The notes beneath the pieces were generated by a model that saw only the letters and a list, made by a program, of their open reading frames with translations, searched no databases and had not been told where the DNA came from. A stretch of 64,000 bases of DNA from Deltaproteobacteria bacterium (GTDB lineage: Bacteria; Desulfobacterota; Binatia; UTPRO1). A program made the translations under genes and the position numbers. Within the stretch, counting starts at the first letter, position 1, and the number at the start of each line of letters is the position of its first letter. Location of the stretch: positions 1 to 64,000 of the forward strand of contig JADYZW010000062.1 in the NCBI GenBank assembly GCA_020852955.1, written 5' to 3'. Shown here piece by piece: positions 27,080 to 37,003 of this stretch.

Positions 27080-27748
27080 ATGCCGGAAGGCACGGTCGTC
27101 CGGAGCTCCACCGGCGAGTACCTCCAGATCTTCCGGCCGACCTACGCGCAGCTGATCCCGAACCTGCCCCGCCAGGCCCAGGTCATCTACCCGAAAGACG
27201 TCGGCACGATCGTGATGTGGGGCGACATCCATCCGGGCGCGCGCGTCGTCGAGGTCGGCGTGGGCCCCGGGGCCACCGCGATCGCGATCCTGCGCGCCAT
27301 CGGACCGGCCGGAACGCTCACGACCTACGAGCTCCGCGAGGAGTTCGCGGCGATGGCGCGCAACAACGTCACGCGCTTCCACGGCCCGGCGCCGCAATGG
27401 ACGATCAAGCTCCGCGACGCGTACGAGGGCTTCGACGAGACCGACGTGGACCGCATGGTGGTCGATCTCTCCGAGCCGTGGCGCGTGGTCCCGCACGCCG
27501 CACGCGCGCTCCGGCCCGGCGGCGTCTTCGCCGGGTTCACCCCGACCGTGCTGCAGATGAAGCAACTCGTCGACGAGCTGCGGGCCGGACCGTTCGCAGC
27601 CATCGAGGCGCTCGAGTCGCTCCAACGCGGATGGCACGTGAAGGACCGCAGCGTCCGGCCCGAGCATCGCATGGTCGCGCACAGCGGCTTCCTCGTCTTT
27701 GCGCGTCGGCTCGCCGCGACGCCGCACGACGCCGCACCGGGCGCCTGA
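27080..27748 (+). CDS. trmI: tRNA (adenine-58-N1)-methyltransferase TrmI
   Basis: An SAM-dependent methyltransferase that makes m1A58 in the tRNA T-loop. The first ATG gives 222 residues with QVIYPKDVG, the SAM motif VVEVGVGPGATAIAIL and the catalytic-site DLSEPW (family DLPEPW), all characteristic. The N-terminal beta domain is present in frame upstream but lacks a standard start, so the true protein is probably about 50-60 residues longer. In Thermus, m1A58 promotes thiolation of T54 by TtuA/TtuB, which fits this ttuB-ttuA-trmI operon. Confidence 0.9.
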   Translation: MPEGTVVRSSTGEYLQIFRPTYAQLIPNLPRQAQVIYPKDVGTIVMWGDIHPGARVVEVGVGPGATAIAILRAIGPAGTLTTYELREEFAAMARNNVTRFHGPAPQWTIKLRDAYEGFDETDVDRMVVDLSEPWRVVPHAARALRPGGVFAGFTPTVLQMKQLVDELRAGPFAAIEALESLQRGWHVKDRSVRPEHRMVAHSGFLVFARRLAATPHDAAPGA

Positions 27749-27761
27749 CGCCCCGATTTCG

Positions 27762-27791
27762 TTGACATCATTTCGGCCGCTGGTGTAGCGT
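27762..27791 (+). promoter_or_regulatory. Promoter of the cyclo-ligase family gene
   Basis: TTGACA (27762-27767), an 18-bp spacer and TAGCGT (27786-27791), giving a leader of about 30 nt. It begins 13 bases after the trmI stop. Confidence 0.65.
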
Positions 27792-27828
27792 CCGCGGCGA
27801 GTCGCGATGCGCGCGTGAGGGCGACGGG

Positions 27829-28566
27829 ATGACCAAGGAAGATCTTCGCCGGAAGGTCTGGCAGCTGCTGGAACAGAATGTGGTGCAGCGGTTCCCGGGC
27901 GCCCACGGACGCATACCCAACTTCGTCGGCTCGGAGCGCGCAGCGGCGCGCCTCGGCGACCTCGCCGTTTGGAAGAAGGCGCGCACCATCAAGATGAGCT
28001 CAGACGCTCCGCAGCTCGCGGTGCGTCGCCAAGCGCTCCTGGACGGCAAGGTCGTCTATCTCGCGGTTCCAGCGCTCCGCACCGAGAAGTGCTTCATCGA
28101 GCTCGATCCGAAGCGCCTCGGCCGGCGGGTGCCGATGGCGGCGAGCCTGCTCGGCGCCGCGAAGCACGGCCGCGCCGTCAGCGCCCGCGAGGTCCGCGCC
28201 ATCGATCTCGTGGTCTGCGGATCCGTCGCCGTCCGGCGCGACGGCACGCGGGTCGGCAAGGGCGGCGGCTTCGTCGATCTCGAGTACGCGCTCCTCCGCG
28301 AGGAGGGGAAGCTCAAGGAGACGACGCCGATCGTCACCACGATCCACCCGCTACAGATCGTCACCGAGAAGGTCGCGATGCTGGCGCACGACATCCCTCT
28401 CGATTTCCTCGTCACTCCCTTCGAGGTGGTCGCGACGCGCCCCGCCTTTCCCCGCCCGCGCGGCGTCTACTGGGACCTTCTCAAGACGGCGCGCATCGCC
28501 GCCATCCCGTCGCTTGGCAAGCGCCTGAAGCAGAGCTCGCCGGACGCTCCCTCCCGCCGCCTGTAG
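27829..28566 (+). CDS. 5-formyltetrahydrofolate cyclo-ligase family protein (second paralogue)
   Basis: A 245-residue protein of the cyclo-ligase superfamily, distant from fthC at 2983. The nucleotide/folate-site loop appears as GKGGGFVDLEYALL, replacing the usual GGGYYDR, and the opening KEDLRRKVWQLLEQ matches the family's N-terminal helix. It is longer than FthC, and resembles the MTHFSD-like branch, for which no reaction is established. The ATG follows GAGGG. It is convergent with the DUF4149 gene, 22 bases apart, with no clear terminator. Confidence 0.82.
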   Translation: MTKEDLRRKVWQLLEQNVVQRFPGAHGRIPNFVGSERAAARLGDLAVWKKARTIKMSSDAPQLAVRRQALLDGKVVYLAVPALRTEKCFIELDPKRLGRRVPMAASLLGAAKHGRAVSAREVRAIDLVVCGSVAVRRDGTRVGKGGGFVDLEYALLREEGKLKETTPIVTTIHPLQIVTEKVAMLAHDIPLDFLVTPFEVVATRPAFPRPRGVYWDLLKTARIAAIPSLGKRLKQSSPDAPSRRL

Positions 28567-28588
28567 CGCTGCGGGCGGCAACGGCCGC

Positions 28589-29077
28589 TCAGCACTCGCC
28601 AGGCCAGCGCACCACGGCCGCCGTCCCGGCCACGGCCACGAACCCCAGCAGCAGGACGAGGCCGTTCAGCTGCATCGCGCGACGGTGCAGGCGGTCGAAC
28701 TCCGCGCGGATCGCCGGGTCGACGGGTTCGTGATGGAGCGCGGGGCGGAGCGCACGGGCACGCGGGCTCACCACGGCGCCGGCATACGCGGTCGCAGCCA
28801 GCATCACCACGAGCATTGGCACGAGCGCGCGCCAGAGCCGCGCGCTCACAGAGCGCCGCCACAGCCAGGTCGCGGCCGCGAGCGCCACGAGACCGGCGGC
28901 CATCGTGAAGGCGTAGTAGAGCGGGAAGACGTGCCCCATCACCGTGCCGGCCGTCTCGCCCGGCACGGCGCGGAACACGGCCGGCGCCACCACCAACGAC
29001 ACCGCGACCAGGGCGCCGAGCCAGAGCGACAGGGCCAGCTGCAAGGCGACCTTCGCGAGCGTCGGCATCGGCGTCAT
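28589..29077 (-). CDS. DUF4149 family membrane protein
   Basis: A 162-residue integral membrane protein with four hydrophobic segments (about 8-30, 45-68, 78-98 and 138-157) and the DUF4149/TMEM205-like signature LWLGALVAVSLVVAPAVF in the first helix. The loop with HHEPVDPAIRAEFDRLHR lies between helices three and four. Function unknown. The ATG overlaps the stop of the DUF2203 gene by four bases (ATGA), so the two are translationally coupled. Confidence 0.85.
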   Translation of the reverse strand: MTPMPTLAKVALQLALSLWLGALVAVSLVVAPAVFRAVPGETAGTVMGHVFPLYYAFTMAAGLVALAAATWLWRRSVSARLWRALVPMLVVMLAATAYAGAVVSPRARALRPALHHEPVDPAIRAEFDRLHRRAMQLNGLVLLLGFVAVAGTAAVVRWPGEC

Positions 29078-29478
29078 TGCAACGACGGCGTCCGCCCGGA
29101 CGCGAGCGCGCGGCGGCCGGCGAACCCCTCGTCCTGCGCGTGCCAGAAGCCGAGGGACTTCTCGCCGTATTGCCAACAGAGCAGCGCCGGCCTCCCTTCG
29201 ACCATCGCCGGGAAATCCACCAGGCCGAGCGCGGCATCCTTGAACTCGCACCCGAGGCTCTCGATCTCCCCGACGATGCGCTCGATCTCCGAAACGTACG
29301 GCCCGGGATCCTGGCGGACCCGCAAGACGTCGACCGTCGCACGCGCGGCCGGCTCCGGCGCCGCCTCGCTCGCCGCGCCCCGCGCCATCCGCACCGTACG
29401 CTGGAGCCGCTCCATGAGCATCTCGAGCCGCGGAATCAATGCGTTCGCCTCGTCGAGCGTGAACCACCGTGCCGGCAC
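29074..29478 (-). CDS. DUF2203 family protein
   Basis: A 134-residue cytoplasmic protein matching DUF2203: it opens with WFTLDEANALIPRLE and ends with the conserved VDFPAMVEGRPALLCWQYGE and FWHAQDEGF. The N-terminal half is helical and could form a coiled coil; the C-terminal half holds the conserved Trp and Gly residues. Function unknown. The start is GTG after AGAGGA. It lies between lon (divergent) and the DUF4149 gene. Confidence 0.87.
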   Translation of the reverse strand: MPARWFTLDEANALIPRLEMLMERLQRTVRMARGAASEAAPEPAARATVDVLRVRQDPGPYVSEIERIVGEIESLGCEFKDAALGLVDFPAMVEGRPALLCWQYGEKSLGFWHAQDEGFAGRRALASGRTPSLQ

Positions 29479-29543
29479 GCTCGTCCTCTAGACCAGTTTC
29501 CGGAGCGCGTCGAGATTATCCCGATGTTCCGCACGGTTCGGGG

Positions 29544-29572
29544 TTGTCCGGGTAGAGGGCGTGTACTACGCT
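29544..29572 (+). promoter_or_regulatory. Probable lon promoter
   Basis: TTGTCC (29544-29549), a 17-bp spacer and TACGCT (29567-29572), with a leader of about 40 nt that ends in a strong GGGGGGAGG ribosome-binding stretch. No CIRCE or other heat-shock operator is seen. Confidence 0.45.
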
Positions 29573-29618
29573 GCGCGCTCGACGGCAGCGGGTGCGTTCG
29601 GAATCGAGGGGGGAGGCA

Positions 29619-32063
<2,445 letters not shown>

Positions 32064-32083
32064 CCTCGACGCCGCGCATCCTG

Positions 32084-33511
32084 ATGGCGGCGTCCGAGAT
32101 GACGCCGTTCGCCGCGACCGGCGGGCTCGGCGACGTCCTCGGCGCGCTGCCGCCCGCGCTCGCCGCGCTCGGCGCGCGGGTGCATGTCGTCCTGCCCGCG
32201 TATCGTACGGCGACGATCGACGGCGCGCATGCGTCCACCTACGCGAGCCTGCTGGTGCCGGGCCCCAGCGGCGCGCGCGAGGCCGCGCTCCGCACACTCC
32301 GGCACCGCGACGTCGCCGTGTCCTTCGTGGTCGCGGACGACCTCTTCGCGCGCGACGGCCTCTACGGCGGAGCCCGCGGCGATTTCGGCGACAACCCCGC
32401 GCGCTTCGCGTTCTACGCGCACGCCGTGGCGGCGCTCGCGGCGCGGCTCGACCCGCCGCCCGACGTCGTGCACTGCCACGATTGGCAGGCCGGGCTCGTA
32501 CCCGCCCTCCTGCGCACGTCGGAGGATCCGCGACTGGCACGGCTTCCGACCGTCTTCACCATCCACAACCTCGGCTACCAGGGGATCTTCGGCGCCGAGG
32601 CGTGGCCGTTCCTCGGCCTCGATCGCCGCTTCTTCGATGCGGCGTATCTCGAGTTCCACGGTCTCGTCAATTTCCTGAAGGCGGGCCTCGTCTTCGCCGA
32701 TCGCCTTACGACCGTGAGCCCGCGCTACGCGGAGGAGATCCAGACGCCCGAGCACGGCCACGGACTCGACGGCGTGCTGCGCGCGCGCCGCTCCGTCCTG
32801 CGCGGGATCCTGAACGGGATCGATACGACCCGCTGGGATCCCGCGCACGATCCCTTCCTGGCCGCGACCTACGACGCGGACAACCTCGCAGGCAAGGCCG
32901 AATGCAAGGCGCGGCTGCAGCGTGACTTCGACCTGCCGATCCGCACTCGCGTGCCGCTCCTCGGCATGGTCACCCGCCTCGCGGAGCAGAAGGGGCTCGA
33001 CATCCTCGCTGCCGCCCTACCGACCCTCCTCGCGGAAGACCTTCAGATCATCGTCCTCGGTCGCGGCGACGAACGCTACGAACGCTGGCTCGCCGACGCC
33101 GGTCGGCGTGACCCGACGCGCCTCGCCGTACGCCTCGCCTTCGACGAGGAACTCTCCCATCGCGTGGAGGCCGGCGCCGACGTCTTCCTCATGCCCTCGC
33201 GCTACGAGCCCTGCGGCCTGAACCAGATGTACAGCCTCCGGTACGGCACGGTGCCCATCGTCCGCGCCACCGGCGGCCTCGACGACACGATCGACGACGT
33301 GGACGCCGTCCCCGAGCGTGGCACCGGCTTCAAGTTCGTCGAGTATTCCGCCGACGCGTTGATCGACGCGGTGCGCCGCGCCCTCGTCCGTTACGCCGAT
33401 CCCGCCGTGTGGCGACGCATCATGCGGGAAGGCATGCGACGTGATCACTCGTGGCGGCGGGCCGCCCTCGCCTACCTCGACCTCTACCACGACGCTGCCG
33501 CCGGCCGCTGA
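32084..33511 (+). CDS. glgA: Glycogen synthase GlgA
   Basis: A GT5 glycosyltransferase that extends alpha-1,4-glucan from ADP-glucose. The 475-residue frame shows TGGLGDV near the start, VHCHDWQAGLVP, TIHNLGYQG, NGIDTTRWDP and SRYEPCGLNQMYSLRYGT. Two oddities: the expected first strand (RILMAASE) is only partly inside the ATG-defined protein, its upstream half being in frame but without a standard start, and the nucleotide-sugar Lys of KTGGL is Ala (AATGGL). It is downstream of lon, with no other glycogen genes nearby, so the sugar donor is uncertain. Confidence 0.88.
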   Translation: MAASEMTPFAATGGLGDVLGALPPALAALGARVHVVLPAYRTATIDGAHASTYASLLVPGPSGAREAALRTLRHRDVAVSFVVADDLFARDGLYGGARGDFGDNPARFAFYAHAVAALAARLDPPPDVVHCHDWQAGLVPALLRTSEDPRLARLPTVFTIHNLGYQGIFGAEAWPFLGLDRRFFDAAYLEFHGLVNFLKAGLVFADRLTTVSPRYAEEIQTPEHGHGLDGVLRARRSVLRGILNGIDTTRWDPAHDPFLAATYDADNLAGKAECKARLQRDFDLPIRTRVPLLGMVTRLAEQKGLDILAAALPTLLAEDLQIIVLGRGDERYERWLADAGRRDPTRLAVRLAFDEELSHRVEAGADVFLMPSRYEPCGLNQMYSLRYGTVPIVRATGGLDDTIDDVDAVPERGTGFKFVEYSADALIDAVRRALVRYADPAVWRRIMREGMRRDHSWRRAALAYLDLYHDAAAGR

Positions 33512-33533
33512 TCCCCGGGCGGTCGAATCGATC

Positions 33534-33548
33534 CGGCAGTTTCTGCCG
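33534..33548. promoter_or_regulatory. Palindromic enhancer-like site (CGGCAG-N3-CTGCCG)
   Basis: CGGCAGTTTCTGCCG, a perfect 6+3+6 palindrome, is the exact reverse complement of the site at 62317-62331 upstream of fliK. Its centre is 74 bp before the start site predicted from the sigma-54 promoter at 33589, the same distance as at flgF and fliK. I infer it is a binding site for the Fis-type HTH of the sigma-54 activator encoded at 37080-38255. Confidence 0.6.
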
Positions 33549-33588
33549 CTCGCCGCCGCGATCCCCGCCCGCACGGCGATCTGGCGAA

Positions 33589-33604
33589 CGGCCCGGGTCT
33601 TGCT
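33589..33604 (+). promoter_or_regulatory. Sigma-54-like promoter of the gene at 33631
   Basis: CGGCCC (33589-33594), five bases, TTGCT (33600-33604). The GG and GC doublets are ten bases apart as sigma-54 requires, and the match to TGGCAC-N5-TTGCT differs at two positions. The predicted start is about 33615, 16 nt before the GTG. Confidence 0.55.
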
Positions 33605-33630
33605 GTCCGTGCTCGCGGGAGGACTCGACC

Positions 33631-34194
33631 GTGCGCATTGGATTCGATCATTCGTGCTCGTCCGCAACCGAGACCCGTCGCCGCGTCGCCGCGCCGCAGA
33701 CCGGCCACGGCTTCGCCGGCGCCCTGGCGTCGGCAGTGGAAGGCGGCGACGACGCGAGCAGCAGCGGGGGCCGGAAGCCCGAGCTCTCGGCGGCCACGTA
33801 CCGCCTCTTCGCGGCCGTCGCGGCCGAACGCGGCGACACCGCGCATGCCGAGCATTTCCGCGCCCGAGCGGTGGACGCCCGTGAGGCGGGGATTCCGCTC
33901 CACCCCTCCGGCGTGCTCTCCGACACCGGGCGCTGGGACTATACCGAGGCCGCGGCGGCGATCCCGGAGACCGGGCACTTCGACACCGCCACGGGGCAAG
34001 GTATGCGCACCTTCATCCCGTACAATACGACGCGCGACCGGAGGATTCCCGGCGCCGCCGAAGCGCCGGCGGACCGCGCGCCGGCCGCCGCAACCCCGGC
34101 CACGCTCGCGAGCAGCGGCCTCCGCGGCGCGCGCGCGACGCGCGAGAGCGCCCGCACCGAGATCGACGCGCTCCTCGCCGCGCTCGCGGGCTAG
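33631..34194 (+). CDS. Hypothetical protein, predicted member of the flagellar sigma-54 regulon
   Basis: A 187-residue protein that I do not recognise. The GTG start follows GGGAGG at good spacing. The sequence has a Ser/Gly-rich region, a helical block (LSAATYRLFAAVAAERGD), a central segment rich in Gly, Thr and aromatic residues (GRWDYTEAAAAIPETGHFDT) and a disordered Ala/Pro/Arg C-terminus, with no signal peptide or membrane span. It lies alone between glgA and fpr. Its sigma-54-like promoter and palindrome match the arrangement before flgF and fliK, which links it to motility. Its stop overlaps the convergent fpr stop by four bases. Confidence 0.7.
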   Translation: MRIGFDHSCSSATETRRRVAAPQTGHGFAGALASAVEGGDDASSSGGRKPELSAATYRLFAAVAAERGDTAHAEHFRARAVDAREAGIPLHPSGVLSDTGRWDYTEAAAAIPETGHFDTATGQGMRTFIPYNTTRDRRIPGAAEAPADRAPAAATPATLASSGLRGARATRESARTEIDALLAALAG

Positions 34195-34961
34195 GAGACG
34201 AACGCGCGCTCGATCACGTAGTGTCCGGCGTCGCTGCTCGATCCCTCGCGGAAGCCGCGGCTCTCGAGGATCGCGGCCGTGTCGCGCAGCATCGCCGTGC
34301 TGCCGCAGATCATCACCCGGTCGTCGTCGGGAGCGAGCGCGGGCATTCCGAGATCGGCGGAGAGCCTCCCGCTCTCGATGAGGTGCGTGATTCTCCCCTG
34401 GTGCTCGAACGCCTCGCGCGTGACCGTCGGGTAGTACCGTAGCTTCGCGCGCACCTCCTCGCCGATCAGCGGGTTCGCCGGGAGCTCGTCGCGGATGTAG
34501 TCGGAGTAGCCGAGCTCCGACACCGTACGGACGCCGTGCACCACGACGACCTCCTCGAAGCGCTCGTAGACTTCGGGGTCGCGGATCAGGCTCATGAAAG
34601 GCGCGAGCCCGGTGCCCGTGCCGAGCAGATAGAGCCGCCGCCCCGGCAAGAGGTTCGTCAGGACGAGCGTACCGGTCGGCTTGCGGCCCACGTACACCGC
34701 GTCACCGGGGCGGATGTGCGCCAGCCGCGACGTCAGCGGACCGTTCGGCACCTTGATGCTGTAGAACTCGAGATGGTCCTCGTAGTGCGCGCTCGCCACG
34801 CTGTAGGCGCGCAGCAGCGGCCGCCCCCCCACTTCCAGGCCCATCATGAGGAAGTGTCCACTCCGAAAGCGAAGCCCCGGGTCGCGGGTGGTCGTGAAGC
34901 TGAACAGCCGCTCGTTCCAATGGTGCACGCGCAAGACGCGCTCCTGACTGAGATGGCTCAT
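34191..34961 (-). CDS. fpr: Ferredoxin--NADP+ reductase
   Basis: A 256-residue FAD enzyme moving electrons between NADPH and ferredoxin or flavodoxin. FAD motif RAYSVAS, NADP-site GTGTGLAPF, and the C-terminal YVIERAFVS, as in proteobacterial Fpr (subclass I bacterial type), are present. It is divergent from a LysR-type regulator, a pairing seen for Fpr/FinR in Pseudomonas. The ATG lies seven bases past a -10-like TACAGT, suggesting a leaderless mRNA. Its 3' end overlaps the convergent gene at 33631. Confidence 0.93.
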   Translation of the reverse strand: MSHLSQERVLRVHHWNERLFSFTTTRDPGLRFRSGHFLMMGLEVGGRPLLRAYSVASAHYEDHLEFYSIKVPNGPLTSRLAHIRPGDAVYVGRKPTGTLVLTNLLPGRRLYLLGTGTGLAPFMSLIRDPEVYERFEEVVVVHGVRTVSELGYSDYIRDELPANPLIGEEVRAKLRYYPTVTREAFEHQGRITHLIESGRLSADLGMPALAPDDDRVMICGSTAMLRDTAAILESRGFREGSSSDAGHYVIERAFVS

Positions 34962-34968
34962 GGCACCG

Positions 34969-34986
34969 ACTGTACGCGGCTGTACG
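34969..34986. promoter_or_regulatory. fpr -10 box and TGTACG direct repeats (possible LysR operator)
   Basis: TGTACG occurs at 34971-34976 and again at 34981-34986, exactly one helical turn apart. The minus-strand -10 box TACAGT (34969-34974) overlaps the first copy, seven bases before the fpr ATG. The repeats sit in the 73-bp gap between fpr and lysR. No convincing -35 is seen for fpr, consistent with activation. Confidence 0.4.
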
Positions 34987-35034
34987 TCATCGGGGAAACG
35001 GGATATTCCGATGATCGTCTCCGGACGTTCCGAT

Positions 35035-35907
35035 ATGCGCTACACCCTGCGCCAACTCGAGGTCTTTCTCGCAGTCGCCCGCACCGGCAGCGTCACCCGG
35101 GCGGGCGACGAGCTCGCGATGTCGCAGTCGGCGGTGAGCGGCGCGCTCGCCGACCTCGAGCGTCAATTCGACGTCCGGCTCTTCGACCGCATCGGCAAGC
35201 GCCTCCGCTTGAGCGACGTCGGCCGCGCCCTCCGCGCCCGCGCCGAAAGCGTCCAGGACGCCGCGCGCGAGCTCGAGACGGCGCTCGTTCGGCACGCCGA
35301 CGGCGGCAGCCTGCGCGTCGGCGCCACCCTCACCATCGGCAACTACGTGGCGGTGCCGCTCATGGCGCGCTTCATGCGCGAGAAGCCTGGAGCGCTCGTA
35401 CGCCTCGACATCGCCAACACCGAGGAGATCGCCCGCCGCGTGGCGAACTTCGAGATCGACGTCGGCCTGATCGAAGGCGAGCTCGCGCACGCGGACCTGG
35501 TCGTCACGCCGTTCCGCGACGACGAGCTGGTCGTCTTCTCCGCACCGACCCATCCGCTCGCGAAGAAGCGCCTCCTCGACGACGCCGACCTCGTGGGCGC
35601 GGCATGGATCGTTCGGGAGCACGGCTCGGGCACGCGTCAGGCCTTCGAGCGCGCCATGACCGGCATCCTCTCCGAACTCCGCATCGCGCTCGAGCTCCCG
35701 CACACCGAAGTCATCAAGCGGGCGGTGGAGGCCGGACTCGGGCTCGGCTGCGTGTCGCGGCTCGCGCTCGCGGACGCCTTCCGCGCCAAGACGTTGAAGC
35801 CGTGCCCCGTCCCGCACCGCGACTTCCGCCGCCGCTTCTACACCGTCCTCCACCGCCAGAAGCACGTGGGCACGGAGCTCCAGCGGTGGCTCGCCCTGCT
35901 GCGGTGA
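35035..35907 (+). CDS. LysR-family transcriptional regulator
   Basis: A 290-residue LTTR. The winged HTH occupies residues 3-62 (YTLRQLEVFLAVARTGSVTR, then SQSAVSGALADLERQF) and the effector domain follows (from about 88). I start at the ATG at 35035, where the family begins; in-frame ATG and GTG codons exist up to 75 bases upstream. It is divergent from fpr and likely controls it in response to redox state, by analogy with FinR/Fpr; the inducer is unknown. Confidence 0.93.
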   Translation: MRYTLRQLEVFLAVARTGSVTRAGDELAMSQSAVSGALADLERQFDVRLFDRIGKRLRLSDVGRALRARAESVQDAARELETALVRHADGGSLRVGATLTIGNYVAVPLMARFMREKPGALVRLDIANTEEIARRVANFEIDVGLIEGELAHADLVVTPFRDDELVVFSAPTHPLAKKRLLDDADLVGAAWIVREHGSGTRQAFERAMTGILSELRIALELPHTEVIKRAVEAGLGLGCVSRLALADAFRAKTLKPCPVPHRDFRRRFYTVLHRQKHVGTELQRWLALLR

Positions 35908-35938
35908 ACGCCCGCGCGCCAGCGCCCGGCGCGCGATG

Positions 35939-36607
35939 CTACCGGAGGCCGTCGCGGCAGAGGGCGACGAGCTCCGCGGGGGTCGCGATCTCGGCGTCGG
36001 CGCCCGCGCCGCGCACCGCCGCGCCGTTGAAGCCCCACAGCACCGCGCAGGTGGCGATCGCGGCGTTCCGTCCGGTCGCGACGTCGACCGCGGAGTCGCC
36101 GACCATGAGCGTCGCCGTCGGCGGCACGCCGGCCGCGACGACGAGCTGCACGAGGCCCGCGGGATCCGGCTTCCGGACCGGCAGCGTGTCGCCCGCGATC
36201 AACCGCGGACAGAGCGCTTCGAGATCGAGCCCGGCCAGGATCTTCGCGCTCATGTCGGCCGGCTTGTTGGTGAGCACCGAGAATACCGCGCCCTCCGCCG
36301 CCAGGCGTTCGAGCGCGGCGCGGAGCCCCGCGTAGACGACCGCGTGGTCGAGGAGGTGCGCGCGATACCACGGCATGAAGACGTCGAGGCCCGCGTCGAT
36401 GCGGTCGCCGTGCGCCGCGCCGAGCGCGCGCTCGAGCAGGACGCGCGCGCCGTTGCCGACGTAGCCGAGGAGCGTCCGCGGATCCTGCGGCGGGAGCCCG
36501 AGCGCGCCGAGCGCCACGTTGACCGCCGCCGCCAGGTCGTCCTTGGTGTCGACGAGCGTGCCGTCGAGATCGAGGACGACGTGCCGAAACGCCAGCGTCG
36601 AGGCCAC
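35939..36607 (-). CDS. gph: Phosphoglycolate phosphatase-like HAD hydrolase
   Basis: A 222-residue HAD phosphatase. Motif I DLDGTLVDT, motif II S/T in SVLTNKPADM, the Lys in VRKPDPAG, and motif III MVGDSAVDV are all in order, with the helical cap between motifs I and II. These features fit Gph, which removes 2-phosphoglycolate; related phosphatases share them, so the substrate is likely rather than certain. It starts with GTG, 41 bases after the A-type carrier gene, probably on the same transcript. Confidence 0.87.
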   Translation of the reverse strand: MASTLAFRHVVLDLDGTLVDTKDDLAAAVNVALGALGLPPQDPRTLLGYVGNGARVLLERALGAAHGDRIDAGLDVFMPWYRAHLLDHAVVYAGLRAALERLAAEGAVFSVLTNKPADMSAKILAGLDLEALCPRLIAGDTLPVRKPDPAGLVQLVVAAGVPPTATLMVGDSAVDVATGRNAAIATCAVLWGFNGAAVRGAGADAEIATPAELVALCRDGLR

Positions 36608-36648
36608 GCCAGCTCAGTCGTCGTGGCCGGCCGTCCGCGGCGCCGCGC

Positions 36649-36996
36649 TCACGCCGAAAAGGACGACCCGCAACCGCAGGTCCGCGAGGCCTTGGGGTTC
36701 TCGAACTTGAATCCCGATCCGTGCAGCCCCGTCACGTAGTCGATGATGGTGCCGTCCAGGTACTCGCGGGATGCCGGATCGATCACCACCCGCACGTCCT
36801 CGAAGGTGAAGATCGCGTCGTCGTCCTTCGGCTCGTCGAAGCCCATCGTGTAGGAGAAGCCGGAGCAGCCGCCTCCCACGACGCCGAGACGGAGCGCCTT
36901 CTCGGGGCCTGCGCCCTCCTTCTGCATGGCGGCGCGCACCTTCTGGACGGCGTGCTCGGTCAGGACGATCGGCTCGAACGTGGTCGTTTCGCTCAT
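36649..36996 (-). CDS. erpA: ErpA/IscA-type iron-sulfur carrier
   Basis: A 115-residue A-type carrier that hands Fe-S clusters to apoproteins. The three cluster Cys are in GGGCSGFSY and TCGCGSSF; that ending is typical of ErpA. The PIVLTEHAVQKVR start also matches. It stands outside any isc or suf operon. The ATG is seven bases after the -10 box of a good promoter, so the mRNA is probably leaderless. Confidence 0.92.
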   Translation of the reverse strand: MSETTTFEPIVLTEHAVQKVRAAMQKEGAGPEKALRLGVVGGGCSGFSYTMGFDEPKDDDAIFTFEDVRVVIDPASREYLDGTIIDYVTGLHGSGFKFENPKASRTCGCGSSFSA

Positions 36997-37003
36997 GGCA
37001 GGC

